Positions 17,470-27,064 are shown, counted from the stretch's first letter. The stretch is DNA of 64,000 nucleotides from Microbacterium hydrothermale (GCF_004854025.1 NZ_STGM01000003.1:434001-498000), one strand, 5' to 3'. Notes: generated from the sequence alone by a model not told the origin. Program-made: numbers and translations.

Positions 17470-18291
17470 TTACTGGGTGACGTCGGCGCCGAAGTACTTC
17501 TCGCTGATCTGGGCCAGGGTGCCGTCGGCGCGGAGCTCCTCGAGCGCCGAGTCCACGGCATTCGCGAGGGCGTCCTGCCCCTTCTTGAACGCGAAGGCGC
17601 TCTCGGAGGTGTCCTCGGTCTCGGCGGCGATCTTCAGGCCCGTCGGGCTGTTGGTCTTCTCATAGTCGAGGTAGGTGAGCTGGTCGTTGATCGTGGCATC
17701 CACGCGGCCCTGCTTGAGGAGAGCGACCGCCTGAGCCCAGCCCTCGACGGCCTCGACCTGAGCGCCGCTGGAGGTCGCGAGCTCGTACCAGTTGCTCGTG
17801 AGCGACTGCGCCGTGGTCTTTCCCGACAGGTCGGCGAAGCTCGAGATGGAGTCATCGCCCTCGGTCGTCACGACGACGCCGCGCGAGACAGTGTAGGGCG
17901 TGCTGAAGGTGTACTTCTCCTGGCGCTCGGGGTTGATCGACACCTGGTTCGCGATGACGTCGAAGCGTCCCGCGTCGAGGCCCGCGAAGATGGCATCCCA
18001 CTGGGTCTCCTGGAACTTCACCTGCAGACCGAGCTTGTCGGCGACGGCCTTGGCGATCTCGACGTCGAAGCCGGTGAGCTCGCCCGCGCCCTCGTGGTAC
18101 GAGAAGGGACGGTAGGTGCCCTCGGTGGCGACGGTGAGGGTGCCGCCCGAGACCAGGCCGTACTCCGAACCGGCGTCGGAGGAGGCGCCCGAGGTGGCTC
18201 CGCCGCTGCAGGCGGTCAGCGCGAGGGCGCTCAGGCCCAGGGTGGCGGCGAGGACGGTCAGACGACGACGGGGCATAGCTGTTCCAGACAT
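17470..18291 (-). CDS. polar amino-acid ABC transporter substrate-binding lipoprotein
   Basis: This 273-aa protein has a lipoprotein signal (LAATLGLSALALTACSGG, lipobox LTAC). It then has a family-3 solute-binding domain: GGTLTVATEGTYRPFSYHEGAGELTGFDVEIAKAVADKLGLQVKF, WDAIFAGLDAGRFDVIANQVSINPERQEKYTFSTPY, and GRVDATINDQLTYLDY. The Arg in the EGTYRPFS-like and VSINPER segments bind the amino-acid carboxylate. Cystine or glutamine-type ligands fit best. The ATG at 18291 lacks a clear ribosome site; an internal ATG at 18276 (MPRRR) is an alternative. It is first of three genes in a minus-strand importer operon. Confidence 0.93.
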   Translation of the reverse strand: MSGTAMPRRRLTVLAATLGLSALALTACSGGATSGASSDAGSEYGLVSGGTLTVATEGTYRPFSYHEGAGELTGFDVEIAKAVADKLGLQVKFQETQWDAIFAGLDAGRFDVIANQVSINPERQEKYTFSTPYTVSRGVVVTTEGDDSISSFADLSGKTTAQSLTSNWYELATSSGAQVEAVEGWAQAVALLKQGRVDATINDQLTYLDYEKTNSPTGLKIAAETEDTSESAFAFKKGQDALANAVDSALEELRADGTLAQISEKYFGADVTQ

Positions 18292-18423
18292 GTGTGATCG
18301 GGGGCGGGTCGCGATGCGCGACCCCCCAGCACAACACGTCGGGGCGCGATCGTCTTCCCGGATGACGCTGTGTTGCACGTCCGTGCAGACGAGGGGCCGT
18401 GGGCACCGCCTCGGGGAACGCGA

Positions 18424-18459
18424 AAGCCCCGCCGGCGCAGAGCGCACACGACGGGGCTT
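18424..18459 (-). terminator. terminator after rplK-rplA
   Basis: AAGCCCCG (18424-18431) pairs with CGGGGCTT (18452-18459), 13 bp past the rplA stop. On the minus strand the stem is followed by TTCGCG. It separates the ribosomal genes from the importer operon on the same strand. Confidence 0.65.
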
Positions 18460-18472
18460 CCGGTGACGAACG

Positions 18473-19165
18473 TCAGACGATGGCGTTGACGTCCAGGGGG
18501 ATGCCGGGACCGAAGGTGGTCGAGACGGCGCCCTTCTGGATGTAACGGCCCTTCGAGCTGGACGGCTTGAGGCGGACGATCTCCTCGAGCGCAGCCTTCA
18601 GGTTCTCGTCGAGCTGCTCGGCCGAGAACGAGGCCTTGCCGACGACGAAGTGCACGTTGGCGTGCTTGTCGACGCGGAACTCGATCTTTCCGCCCTTGAT
18701 CTCCTCGACGGCCTTGGCCGGGTTGGGGGTCACGGTGCCGGTCTTGGGGTTCGGCATGAGGCCGCGGGGTCCGAGGACCTTACCGAGGCGACCGACCTGG
18801 CCCATGAGCTCGGGGGTGGCGACGGCCGCGTCGAACGCGGTGTATCCGCCGGCGACCTTCTCGATGAGCTCGGTGCCACCGACCTCGTCGGCGCCGGCGG
18901 CAAGGGCCGCCTCGGCCGCGGGGCCGTTGGCGAAGACGATGACGCGGGCGGTCTTACCCGTGCCGTGGGGCAGGATGACCGTGCCGCGGACCATCTGGTC
19001 CGCCTTGCGGGGGTCGACCGAGAGCTTCAGCGCGACCTCGACGGTCGAGTCGAACTTCTTCGAGCCGGTCTCCTTCGCCAGGGCGACGGCCTCGGCGGGG
19101 GTGTAGAACGTGTCGGCCGCGATCTTCTCAGCAGCGGCGCGGAATGCCTTGGACTTGGTAGCCAT
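18473..19165 (-). CDS. rplA: 50S ribosomal protein L1
   Basis: This 230-aa L1 is of standard length. It has [12 protein letters not shown] at the N-terminus, the conserved [38 protein letters not shown], and [22 protein letters not shown], the L1 signature in domain II. It forms the L1 stalk and in many bacteria represses its own operon. It starts 11 nt after rplK on the minus strand, so the two are cotranscribed. Confidence 0.98.
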   Translation of the reverse strand: MATKSKAFRAAAEKIAADTFYTPAEAVALAKETGSKKFDSTVEVALKLSVDPRKADQMVRGTVILPHGTGKTARVIVFANGPAAEAALAAGADEVGGTELIEKVAGGYTAFDAAVATPELMGQVGRLGKVLGPRGLMPNPKTGTVTPNPAKAVEEIKGGKIEFRVDKHANVHFVVGKASFSAEQLDENLKAALEEIVRLKPSSSKGRYIQKGAVSTTFGPGIPLDVNAIV

Positions 19166-19176
19166 TGTTATCTCCC

Positions 19177-19608
19177 TCAGTCCTCGACCGTGATGCCCAT
19201 GGAGCGGGCGGTGCCGGCGATGATCTTCGAGGCGGCCTCGATGTCGTTCGCGTTCAGGTCGGGCTGCTTCGTGGTGGCGATCTCGCGGACCTGCTCCTTG
19301 GTCAGCTTGCCGACCTTGGTGGTGTGCGGGGTGGGCGAACCCTTCGCGAGGCCGGCGGCCTTCTTGATGAGCTCTGCAGCCGGGGGCGTCTTCAGGATGA
19401 ACGTGAAGCTGCGGTCCTCGTAGACGGTGATCTCGACGGGGATGACGTTGCCGCGCTGGGCCTCGGTCGCCGCGTTGTACGCCTTGCAGAACTCCATGAT
19501 GTTGACGCCGTGCTGACCGAGCGCCGGACCGATCGGCGGCGCGGGGTTGGCCGCACCCGCCTTGATCTGGAGCTTGATCAGGCCGGTCACCTTCTTCTTG
19601 GGTGCCAT
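19177..19608 (-). CDS. rplK: 50S ribosomal protein L11
   Basis: This 143-aa L11 starts [45 protein letters not shown], the universal N-terminal domain. It has the C-terminal rRNA-binding domain [38 protein letters not shown]. It binds the GTPase-associated centre and is needed for RelA activation and thiostrepton sensitivity. An AGAGAGGAAAAGGAT region precedes the ATG at 19608; the longer in-frame extension is not L11-like. The nusG terminator and a separate -10 lie upstream, so rplK-rplA probably has its own promoter. Confidence 0.98.
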   Translation of the reverse strand: MAPKKKVTGLIKLQIKAGAANPAPPIGPALGQHGVNIMEFCKAYNAATEAQRGNVIPVEITVYEDRSFTFILKTPPAAELIKKAAGLAKGSPTPHTTKVGKLTKEQVREIATTKQPDLNANDIEAASKIIAGTARSMGITVED

Positions 19609-19711
19609 ATCCTTTTCCTCTCTCGAGCGGGATCCTCGCGGGTCCCTCTCTCCCGCGACCCGGCGGTTCCGGGCAGCGGTCGTCGCGCGCGCGGGCGCAC
19701 GCAACCTCCTC

Positions 19712-19717
19712 ATCATA
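19712..19717 (-). promoter_or_regulatory. possible rplK-rplA -10 box
   Basis: On the minus strand GCGTATGATGAGG contains a TATGAT -10, about 105 nt before rplK and after the nusG terminator. No convincing -35 is visible, so it would need activation or act as an extended -10 promoter. Confidence 0.45.
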
Positions 19718-19808
19718 CGCGATGCCGGCCGCCCCGGCATCCCGCGCCCTGGCTCCCCGATGCCCGCTCGCCGAACGTCCTTCGTGGCGAGTCGAGCGCG
19801 CACGAACG

Positions 19809-19846
19809 GCGAACGCCCCGCCGGACGGAGCCGGGCGGGGCGTTCG
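19809..19846 (-). terminator. terminator after nusG
   Basis: A 14-bp stem formed by GCGAACGCCCCGCC (19809-19822) and its complement ending at 19846 lies 22 bp past the nusG stop. It separates secE-nusG from rplK-rplA. Confidence 0.75.
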
Positions 19847-19867
19847 CGAAGACGCACAGAGCGCGCG

Positions 19868-20989
19868 TCAGATCATCTTGGTGACCTGATCGAACGACAG
19901 CTCGACGGGGGTCTCGCGCTCGAAGAGGGAGACGAGCACGGTGAGCTTGCCGCTCTCGGGCTTGATCTCGCTGATCGTGCCGGGAAGACCCGCGAACGAG
20001 CCCTCCTTGATCGTGATCGTCTCGCCGGCCTCGAAGTCGACCTCGGCGGGGATGACGCGCTGCGCGGCCGGGGCGCCCTTGGCGGCACCGGACTTGGCGG
20101 GAGCGGACTCCTTGACCTCGACCAAGCTCTTCAGCATGTTGAAGGCCTCTTCGAAGCGCAGCGGGGTCGGGTTGTGGGCGTTGCCCACGAAGCCGGTGAC
20201 ACCCGGGGTGTGACGCACGACCGACCAGGTGTCTTCGTTGAGGTCCATGCGCACCAGCACGTAGCCGGGGATGCGCACGCGGTTGACCATCTTGCGCTGG
20301 CCGTTCTTGATCTCGACGACGTCCTCCATGGGGACCTCGACCTGGTAGATGTCGTCCTCGACCTCGAGCGTCGACTTGCGCTGCTCGATGTTGGCCTTCA
20401 CCTTGCGCTCGAAACCGGCGTACGAGTGGATGACGTACCACTTGCCCGGGAGCATGCGCAGCTCGGTGCGGAACGTCTCGTACGGGTCGGCATCCTCGTC
20501 GTCGGTGGCGTCGACGTCGGTCGCCGCGTCGGCCGGGGACTCCTCGGCCTCGACCTCGTCGACCACGGATGCCGCGGCGGAGACCTCGTCGACGAAGTCC
20601 TCGTCGAGGACCGGCGCGTCGGGCTCGCCGTTCACGTCGGGACCGTCGTAGGGGGTGACCTCGTCAGCGGCCTCGGCGGCCTCTTCGGCCTGCTCCTCGG
20701 CGAGGGAGTCGGTCAGGACCTCGGCGGCGGCCTCGGCCTCGCTGGTCTCGTCGATCTCGAGAGCGTCGTTCACGATCGCGTCCGCCTCCGGGTCGGTGAT
20801 GTCGATGTCGCCGAGGTCGGCGTCATCGGTGTCGGTCTCGTCGTCGACGATGTGGACGGCGGTGTGCTCGGCCGAGTCGGAGGCGCGCTCCTGCGACGCG
20901 AGCACGTTGCCCTCCTGGGCTTCGTCGTCTTCGCTCGACTGTTCGGCGGCCGTCGCCCAATCGGCGTCGTCGACATATCTTTCAGACAC
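19868..20989 (-). CDS. nusG: transcription termination/antitermination factor NusG with long acidic N-terminal extension
   Basis: This is a 373-aa protein. The NGN domain begins near residue 182 ([24 protein letters not shown]) and contains [36 protein letters not shown] domain follows at about 317-373 ([26 protein letters not shown]). Residues 1-170 are low-complexity and strongly acidic (Asp, Glu, Ala). NusG binds RNA polymerase, Rho and ribosomal S10. The extension makes this protein about twice the size of E. coli NusG and longer than most actinobacterial forms I know. Start is GTG at 20989; the next in-frame ATG-like starts would not remove the acidic region. secE lies 60 nt upstream. 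Confidence 0.97.
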   Translation of the reverse strand: MSERYVDDADWATAAEQSSEDDEAQEGNVLASQERASDSAEHTAVHIVDDETDTDDADLGDIDITDPEADAIVNDALEIDETSEAEAAAEVLTDSLAEEQAEEAAEAADEVTPYDGPDVNGEPDAPVLDEDFVDEVSAAASVVDEVEAEESPADAATDVDATDDEDADPYETFRTELRMLPGKWYVIHSYAGFERKVKANIEQRKSTLEVEDDIYQVEVPMEDVVEIKNGQRKMVNRVRIPGYVLVRMDLNEDTWSVVRHTPGVTGFVGNAHNPTPLRFEEAFNMLKSLVEVKESAPAKSGAAKGAPAAQRVIPAEVDFEAGETITIKEGSFAGLPGTISEIKPESGKLTVLVSLFERETPVELSFDQVTKMI

Positions 20990-21049
20990 TGTGATCTCTT
21001 CCGTTCAGTGGCGGCCGCTCTCGGCGCCGCGCGTCCGCCCAGACGCCGG

Positions 21050-21325
21050 TCAGGCGCCGGCGGTACCGGGGACGCCGAAGACGGCGGTGGTGATCCACAC
21101 GAACAACACGTCGAGGCCGTAGACGATCGCCATCATGACGACGACGAACCCGAGGACGACGGCGGTGAACTTGACCAGTTCCTGCCGCGTCGGCGTGACG
21201 ACCTTGCGGAGTTCGGCGAAGACCTGACGAATGAAGAGGGCGATCCGCGCGAAGAAGTTGAGCTTCTTCTCGCGGGGCGCGCCGCGGTCTGCGACGACCT
21301 CGCCCTTCGCCTCGTCTTGCGTCAT
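21050..21325 (-). CDS. secE: preprotein translocase subunit SecE
   Basis: This 91-aa protein has a charged N-terminus (PREKKLNFFARIALFIRQVFAELRKVVTPTRQELVKFTAVVLGF), which holds the amphipathic helix, the conserved ELRKVVTPTRQEL turn, and one membrane helix, VVVMMAIVYGLDVLFVWIT. SecE clamps SecY in the protein-conducting channel. ATG at 21325 begins MTQDEAKGE. It lies between tRNA-Trp and nusG, a conserved bacterial arrangement. Confidence 0.96.
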   Translation of the reverse strand: MTQDEAKGEVVADRGAPREKKLNFFARIALFIRQVFAELRKVVTPTRQELVKFTAVVLGFVVVMMAIVYGLDVLFVWITTAVFGVPGTAGA

Positions 21326-21367
21326 CGAACCACCCAGGTCTCTGTCTGTGCCAGCGTGCGCTGTGCG

Positions 21368-21440
<73 letters not shown>

Positions 21441-21654
21441 AAGATCCCGAAGGATCCAGGATGCGAAACCGACGCACTTCCGCACGGAATCTCTCGGGGA
21501 GGGATGCCGCGTACCCGAGGGCACGGCGAAAGATTGCAGATTTCGACTGCACTCCCCAGTCTATGCCATGTCCTCCGACCTGGCGAACCGGGGCCGCCTC
21601 GGGAGGGTCCCACCGGTGCCGATCGGGCGCCGGGTCACGGTGCCCCGGACGCGG

Positions 21655-21691
21655 AGATCCCCCGGTCCCGTGCGCCGGGACCGGGGGATCT
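21655..21691 (-). terminator. terminator of the gabT-to-gabD operon
   Basis: AGATCCCCCGGTCCC (21655-21669) pairs with its exact complement (21677-21691) around a short loop, 11 bp past the semialdehyde dehydrogenase stop. It insulates tRNA-Trp/secE from the catabolic operon. The 210 bp between this and the tRNA hold only a weak TAGACT -10 candidate (21558-21563). Confidence 0.85.
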
Positions 21692-21701
21692 TCCGTGTGA
21701 A

Positions 21702-23063
21702 TCAGGCCGTGCGGATGAGCTTCTTGTTCACGAACTCGTCGGCCGCCAGCAGACCCATCTCGCGCGAGGTGCCGCTGCGCTTGACGCCGCCGAACGGCAG
21801 CTCGGGCGAGTCGGCGAGCACGACGTTGACGTAGACCATGCCGGCCTCGATCTTGTCGGCGATGCGCTGCGCCTGCTCGGCATCCGTCGTGAAGACGTAG
21901 GAGCCCAGGCCGTACCCGGTGTCGTTGGCCAGGGCGACGGCCTCGTCCTCGCTCGAGACGCGGTAGACGACGCCGACCGGGCCGAAGAACTCCTCGCCGT
22001 AGGCGTCCATGTCGGCGGTGACGCCGGTGAGGACGGTGCCGGGGTAGAAGGCGCCGTCGCGCTTCCCGCCCACCTCGACGGTCGCGCCCTGCGAGACGGC
22101 GCGCTGCACCTGCTCGTCGAGGCGCTCGGCCGCCGTGAGCGACGACAGCGGGCCCAGCACCGTGTCGTCGGCGAACGGGTCGCCGACCTTCGCCTCGCCC
22201 AGCGCGGCCGTGAACTTCGACAGGAACCCGTCGTAGAGGTCGTCGGCGACGATGAAGCGCTTCGCGGCGTTGCACGACTGGCCGTTGTTGTCGAGACGGG
22301 CGTCGACGGCCGCCTGCACGGCGGCATCCAGGTCATCCGTGGACAGCAGGATGAACGGGTCGGACCCGCCCAGCTCGAGCGCGACCTTCTTGAGGTTGCG
22401 CCCGGCGATCTCGGCGACGGCCGCCCCGGCGCGCTCCGACCCGGTCACCGACACGCCCTGCACGCGGCGGTCGGCGATGATGGTCGCCGCCTGGTCGTTG
22501 GTGGCGCGGATGTTGACGTAGGCGCCCTCGGGGAGCCCGGCGTCGCGGTAGATCGCCTGCAGCGCCTCGGCGGACTCGGGGCACTGCGGGGCGTGCTTGA
22601 GCAGGATGGTGTTGCCGACCGCGAGGTTCGGGGCCGCGAAACGCGCGACCTGGTAGTACGGGAAGTTCCACGGCATGATGCCCAGAAGCACGCCCAGCGG
22701 CGAGCGGCGGATGACCGCCGTTCCCTCGCCCAGGATGTCGAGCGGGGTGTCGCCGGTGATCCTGTCGATGTTGTCGGCGTAGTACTCGGTGATGTCGGCG
22801 GCGAAATCGACCTCGCCCTCGGCGGCGGCCAGCGGCTTGCCCATCTCGCGCACGATGATCGCGGCGAGCTCGTCGCGCCGCTCGCGGTGCAGCTCGGCGA
22901 CGCGGCGGATGGCGGCGGCGCGCTCGGCGGGAGACGTGCGCGACCAGACGCCGTAGCCGTCGTGGGCGGAGGCGATCGCGCTCTCCACCCCGTCGTCGGT
23001 CAGGGTGTCGTACTCGGCGAGGGTCTCGCCGGTGGCGGGATTGACGACGGCGTAGTCGCTCAT
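21702..23063 (-). CDS. gabD: succinate-semialdehyde dehydrogenase (aldehyde dehydrogenase family)
   Basis: This 453-aa ALDH has PWNFPYYQVARFAAPNLAVGNTILLKHAPQCPESA (NAD(P) site), ELGGSDPFILL with the general-base Glu, and DNNGQSCNAAKR with the catalytic Cys. It ends PFGGVKRSGTSREMG. Compared with typical ALDHs of about 480-500 aa it is the shorter GabD2-like type. It oxidises succinic semialdehyde to succinate and may also take 4-aminobutanal, because no other aldehyde dehydrogenase is in the operon. It is the last gene of a minus-strand unit with an amine oxidase and a GABA aminotransferase, 25 nt behind the permease. Confidence 0.9.
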   Translation of the reverse strand: MSDYAVVNPATGETLAEYDTLTDDGVESAIASAHDGYGVWSRTSPAERAAAIRRVAELHRERRDELAAIIVREMGKPLAAAEGEVDFAADITEYYADNIDRITGDTPLDILGEGTAVIRRSPLGVLLGIMPWNFPYYQVARFAAPNLAVGNTILLKHAPQCPESAEALQAIYRDAGLPEGAYVNIRATNDQAATIIADRRVQGVSVTGSERAGAAVAEIAGRNLKKVALELGGSDPFILLSTDDLDAAVQAAVDARLDNNGQSCNAAKRFIVADDLYDGFLSKFTAALGEAKVGDPFADDTVLGPLSSLTAAERLDEQVQRAVSQGATVEVGGKRDGAFYPGTVLTGVTADMDAYGEEFFGPVGVVYRVSSEDEAVALANDTGYGLGSYVFTTDAEQAQRIADKIEAGMVYVNVVLADSPELPFGGVKRSGTSREMGLLAADEFVNKKLIRTA

Positions 23064-23088
23064 CGGACTGCTCCTTTTCGTTTCGTTG

Positions 23089-24648
23089 TCAGGTCGTGCG
23101 GCGGCGGCGGGCGCTGGCGGGCGCCTCCCGTCCCAGGGTCTCACCACGGAAGAAGGCGGGGCTCGCGATGCGCTGGGCGATCATCAGGACCATCCCCACG
23201 ACGATGATGACGACCGTGATGACGAACACCAGGCCGACTCCCCCGATCTGCGAGCCCGATCCGTAGTCGGGGTTCGCACTGTCGATGAGGGTCGTCACGA
23301 AGAGCACGGCGAGGATGCCGCCGCCCACGAGCGGTGCGAGGAGGGTGAGGAAGACGTTGCGCACCGAGTCGAACCACTGCTTGCGGAAGTACCAGACGCA
23401 CGCGAACGCGGTCAGGCCGTAGTAGAAGCAGATCATCGCCCCGAGGGCGGTGATGGTGTCGGTGAGCACGTTCTCGCTCAGCACGCGCATGATCGCGTAG
23501 AACGCCGAGGCGACGATCGCCGAGACGATCGTGGCGTACCCGGGGGTGAAGAAGCGCGGGCTGACTTTGGCGAACTTCCGCGGCAGCGCGTCGTAGTGCG
23601 CCATCGCGAGGAGCGTGCGGGCCGGGCCGACGAAGGTCGCCTGCAGCGACGAGGCGGAGCTGGTCAGCACCGCGAGCGAGACGAGGAACGCGAGCGGTCC
23701 CAGGATCGGTCCGGACAGGTGGAAGAAGACGTTCTCCTGGATGTCCTCGTTGCCCAGGCCCAGCTCGCCCGTGCCGTTGCCGGCGAACATCAGCAGCGCG
23801 ACGGCGATCAGCAGGTAGAGCGCGACGATGAGGAACACCGTCACGGTGGCCGCGCGACCGGGCGTGCGGTCGGGGTCCTTGGTCTCCTCGTTCATGGTGA
23901 GGATGACGTCCCAGCCCCAGAAGATGAAGATCGACAGCGACAGACCGGCCGCGAAGGCGCTGAAGGAGTCGACCTCGAACGGGTTGAACCACGACGCCTG
24001 CACGGGGCTGGGGTCGAAGGCGTTGCCGTTCATCATCTCGACGACGGCCGCCCCCGCGAAGATCAGCAGCACGAGGATCTGGAATCCCACCAGCCCGTAC
24101 TGCAGCCGCTGGGTCGTCTGCAGGTCGCGGTACGACACGATCGTCGCGAGCAGCATGAAGAGCAGGCACACGGCGATGTTGATCGGCACGACCCGCGTGA
24201 GCTCCGCGATCTCGGCGTTTCCGCTGATCTGCGCGATGAGCAGGAAGAGGAAGTCCACCGCGATCCCGGCCAGGTTCGACAGCACGATCACGGTCGCCGC
24301 CACGAGGCCCCAGCCCGCCATCCAGCCGACCCAGGGGCCGAAGGCGCGAGCGGCCCAGGTGAACGAGGTCCCGGCATCCGGCATGCGGGAATTGAGCTCG
24401 CGATAGCCGAGCGCGACCAGGAGCATCGGGATGAAGCCGACGAGGATGATCGCCGGCACCTGGAAGCCGACGGCCGAGACCGTCGGGCCGAGGGCACCGG
24501 TCAGCGTGTACGCCGGGGCGATCGTCGAGATGCCGATCACGACGGCGCCGATCAGGCCGATCGAGCCGACGCGCAGTCCCTTGTTGGAGATGCCGGTGGT
24601 GACGGCGCTGTCGGGTGCGGGGCTCGCGTCGTTGCGAGATGAGGTCAT
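23089..24648 (-). CDS. APC-family amino-acid/polyamine permease
   Basis: This 519-aa protein has 12 predicted helices. The N-terminal GLRVGSIGLIGAVVIGISTIAPAYTLTGALGPTV is the APC substrate-site helix 1. PDAGTSFTWAARAFGPWVGWMAGWG is the conserved G-x-x-Y/F-x-W-x(3)-G region of helix 3. A Lys/Arg-rich tail ends the protein. Its ATG overlaps the stop of the universal stress protein gene (ATGA). Given its place between putrescine oxidation and GABA breakdown genes, putrescine or GABA is the most likely substrate, but this is inference from context. Confidence 0.9.
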   Translation of the reverse strand: MTSSRNDASPAPDSAVTTGISNKGLRVGSIGLIGAVVIGISTIAPAYTLTGALGPTVSAVGFQVPAIILVGFIPMLLVALGYRELNSRMPDAGTSFTWAARAFGPWVGWMAGWGLVAATVIVLSNLAGIAVDFLFLLIAQISGNAEIAELTRVVPINIAVCLLFMLLATIVSYRDLQTTQRLQYGLVGFQILVLLIFAGAAVVEMMNGNAFDPSPVQASWFNPFEVDSFSAFAAGLSLSIFIFWGWDVILTMNEETKDPDRTPGRAATVTVFLIVALYLLIAVALLMFAGNGTGELGLGNEDIQENVFFHLSGPILGPLAFLVSLAVLTSSASSLQATFVGPARTLLAMAHYDALPRKFAKVSPRFFTPGYATIVSAIVASAFYAIMRVLSENVLTDTITALGAMICFYYGLTAFACVWYFRKQWFDSVRNVFLTLLAPLVGGGILAVLFVTTLIDSANPDYGSGSQIGGVGLVFVITVVIIVVGMVLMIAQRIASPAFFRGETLGREAPASARRRRTT

Positions 24649-25517
24649 GAGGAAGCCTCCGAGGTGCGGGGCACCACGATCATGGGGACGGGCAGGGCGC
24701 GCAGGATGCGCCCCGCGGTGGAGCCGAGGAACAGCCGACGCGGCTGCGCGAGGCGGCTGGAGCCGACGAGGGCGATCTCGCCCGGGAGCCAGTCGAGGCG
24801 AGAGACGGCGTCTTCGATGTCGCTGCCGGTGCCGACCACGGCCTCGGCGGCGATCTCGGCGGGAAGCGACGAGCGCACCGTGTCGAGGACCTCCTGCGCG
24901 TGCGCCTGTCCGGTGAGACGGGTGAGTCCCGCGTCGACGCGGCCGGGCAGGTCGACTCCCGCGAGCGAGAGCAGACGAACGGGAGCGTGCGATCGGCGCG
25001 CGACCGACACGGCCGTGTCGAGGAGCACGTCGGCCCCGGGGCGGGTGCCGATCGCGGTCGTGATGCGCGGCAGTCCCACCGCGGCGTCGACGTTGCGGGC
25101 CCCCTCCGGGGCGAGCGCGACGGGAACGGGGGCGGAGTGCACGAGCTCCTCGGCGGTGGTGCCCAGGCGGTGGCGCCCGCGCGGCCCTCCCCCGCCGGTG
25201 CCGATGACGAGCACTCCCGCGCCGAACTCCTCGGCGGCGGCGACGAGACCGTCGGACACATCGGCCGCGAAGCGGACGTGCCCCCGGATGCCGGGGAACG
25301 GCGCCAGGGCGTCGCGCAGCCAGCCGCGGGCGGTGTCCTCGACCAGGCGGTCGTACGAGGCGTCGCTGGGGATCGAGACGTTGCCCTGCGCCGACGGCAG
25401 GACGACGACGACGTGGACCGAGGTCTCGAGGGCCGCGCCCAGGCGGGCGCCCAACGCGAGGGCGTCCGCGCCCGCGTCGGTCGCCGTGTAGCCGACGACG
25501 ACGCGGTCGCCGCTCAT
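24645..25517 (-). CDS. tandem universal stress protein
   Basis: This 290-aa protein consists of two UspA domains. Domain 1 (1-140) has VVVGYTATDAGADALALGARLGA and VLVIGTGGGGPRGRHRLGTTAEELVHSAPVPVALAP. Domain 2 ends ALVGSSRLAQPRRLFLGSTAGRILRALPVPMIVVP. Both contain the G-x2-G-x9-G(S/T) type ATP-binding loop. It overlaps by ATGA with the genes on both sides, so it is an integral operon member. A stress protein inside an amine-catabolic operon is odd. It may protect against H2O2 or aldehydes made by the amine oxidase, but that is inference. Confidence 0.9.
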   Translation of the reverse strand: MSGDRVVVGYTATDAGADALALGARLGAALETSVHVVVVLPSAQGNVSIPSDASYDRLVEDTARGWLRDALAPFPGIRGHVRFAADVSDGLVAAAEEFGAGVLVIGTGGGGPRGRHRLGTTAEELVHSAPVPVALAPEGARNVDAAVGLPRITTAIGTRPGADVLLDTAVSVARRSHAPVRLLSLAGVDLPGRVDAGLTRLTGQAHAQEVLDTVRSSLPAEIAAEAVVGTGSDIEDAVSRLDWLPGEIALVGSSRLAQPRRLFLGSTAGRILRALPVPMIVVPRTSEASS

Positions 25518-26974
25518 CCGCGCGTCCGCTCGAGGATCTCGTCGGCGGCGCGGTGACCCTGGCGGATCGCCCCGTCGACGTGCTGGTAGCCGGCGCCGGC
25601 CATGTCGCTGCAGGCGAGGTGGATCGGTCCGACGGGCTGCCGCTGGTCGGCACCGTAGCGGTGCAGGCCGCCCAGGTCGAAGCTGGCCGCGTACGCGCCG
25701 CGGGTCCACTCCTCGGTGCCCCAGTCGCTCTCGTAGTACACCGAGGGGTTCTTCGCCTCGGGGCCGTAGTAGTGCGAGAGCGACTCGAGGATGCGCTCCT
25801 TGCGCTCCTCGGCGCTCAGGCGGAACAGGTCGTCGGCGTTCTGGTCGGAGACGAAGCCGACCAGGGTTCCGCGCTCGTCGCCGTGGTTGGTGTTGTCGTA
25901 GGCCTCGTGGCACAGCTCGTAGGGGCTGAACGCGGTGCCCGACAGGCCCTGCTCGCGCCAGAACGGCGTCTCGTACACCGCGTGCACCTTGATGACGAAG
26001 CCCATCGAGATGTGCTGGTGCATCTGGTGCTGCAGGCGCGGCATCGGCGGGTCGAACGAGATGCGCGAGTACAGCACGGGGGCGAGGGCGAGGATCGCGA
26101 AGCGGGCGCGCACCGTGACGTCGTCGGTGATCACGGTGACCCCGGTGGACGACTGCTTCGCCGCCTCGACGCGGGAGGTCAGCGCGCGCAGGTCTTCGAC
26201 GCGGGGGCCCGTCGCCGAGTCGGTCGCGCGCGCGGGCGTCGCGGACTGCTCGCCCCACACGATGCGCCGCACCGGCTGGTTGAGCAGCACGTCGTCGCCC
26301 AGGCGTTCGGCGAGGAGCTCGGGGACCTGCTGGAGGCCGCCGGTCACGCGCTTGTCGAGGATGAAGTCGGCGTCGACGAGGTGGGAGTAGGAGCCCGCGG
26401 ATGCCGCCATGAGCAGCGACTGCAGGAGCGAGAACGTGTGCGTGGGCTTGGTGAGCATCGCCGAACCGGTGGCGAAGGCCAGGTTGCGCACGGCCTCGTC
26501 GTCGTCGGTCTGCTGGCGGAGCCACGCGTCCCACGAGATCTTGTCCCACTCCGCGGCGTGCGGGTGCTCCCACGGCTTGTCGGGGTCGATCTCGGCCACC
26601 ATCGCGTCCAGACGCGCGGTGATCTCGTTGATGGCCTTCTCGGTCTCGGGCGCGACGGGGAACATCTCGCCCGTGAACCGCTTGGTCTCCCCGTCGGGGC
26701 CGACGTAGACGCTGTCGCCCTCGCGGTAGCGGCTGTAGGTCGACAGGCCGAGGTCGGCCACGGTGTCGATCAGCGCGGTCTGGTCGGGAGAGACCCACTG
26801 ACCGCCGAGCTCGAGCATCGCGCCGTCGACGACGTCGGTCCACAGGCGTCCGCCCACGCGGTCGCGGGCTTCGAGCACGACGACCGAGAGGCCGGCCTTG
26901 CGCAGGTCGTTGGCGGCGGTCAGACCGGCGGCGCCGGCCCCGATCACGACCACGTCACGGGTGATGTCGTCCAT
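25514..26974 (-). CDS. flavin amine oxidase (putrescine/monoamine oxidase type)
   Basis: This 486-aa protein has VVVIGAGAAGLTAANDLRKAGLSVVVLEARDRVGGRLW (FAD Rossmann motif), ELGGQWVSPDQ, and a C-terminal FAD site CSDMAGAGYQHVDGAIRQGHRAADEIL. Overall it resembles actinobacterial putrescine oxidases and MAO. It would oxidise putrescine or a similar amine to the aminoaldehyde with release of NH3 and H2O2. The ATG at 26974 follows AAGGA with a 7-nt spacer; an upstream GTG at 27001 has no ribosome site. It overlaps the stress-protein gene by ATGA and follows gabT after an 87-bp gap with a hairpin. Confidence 0.9.
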   Translation of the reverse strand: MDDITRDVVVIGAGAAGLTAANDLRKAGLSVVVLEARDRVGGRLWTDVVDGAMLELGGQWVSPDQTALIDTVADLGLSTYSRYREGDSVYVGPDGETKRFTGEMFPVAPETEKAINEITARLDAMVAEIDPDKPWEHPHAAEWDKISWDAWLRQQTDDDEAVRNLAFATGSAMLTKPTHTFSLLQSLLMAASAGSYSHLVDADFILDKRVTGGLQQVPELLAERLGDDVLLNQPVRRIVWGEQSATPARATDSATGPRVEDLRALTSRVEAAKQSSTGVTVITDDVTVRARFAILALAPVLYSRISFDPPMPRLQHQMHQHISMGFVIKVHAVYETPFWREQGLSGTAFSPYELCHEAYDNTNHGDERGTLVGFVSDQNADDLFRLSAEERKERILESLSHYYGPEAKNPSVYYESDWGTEEWTRGAYAASFDLGGLHRYGADQRQPVGPIHLACSDMAGAGYQHVDGAIRQGHRAADEILERTRG

Positions 26975-27015
26975 GGGAGCTTCCTTCGTTGTGTCGTTCA
27001 CGTCTTCGTGGGTGG

Positions 27016-27058
27016 CCCCGACGGCGGCGGGCTCTCGGGTCGACCGCCGCCGCCGGGG
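27016..27058 (-). terminator. intercistronic hairpin between gabT and amine oxidase
   Basis: 15-nt arms (27016-27030 and 27044-27058) pair except for one A/C mismatch, 7 bp past the gabT stop. No U-run follows. It may be a partial terminator that sets different levels for gabT and the downstream genes. Confidence 0.55.
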
Positions 27059-27064
27059 CGGGGG

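Noticed and set aside
23204..24642. Plus-strand frame of His/Asp/Glu-rich repeats opposite the APC permease
   Set aside because: Antisense to a 12-helix permease; the repeat-like composition comes from reading hydrophobic codons in reverse.
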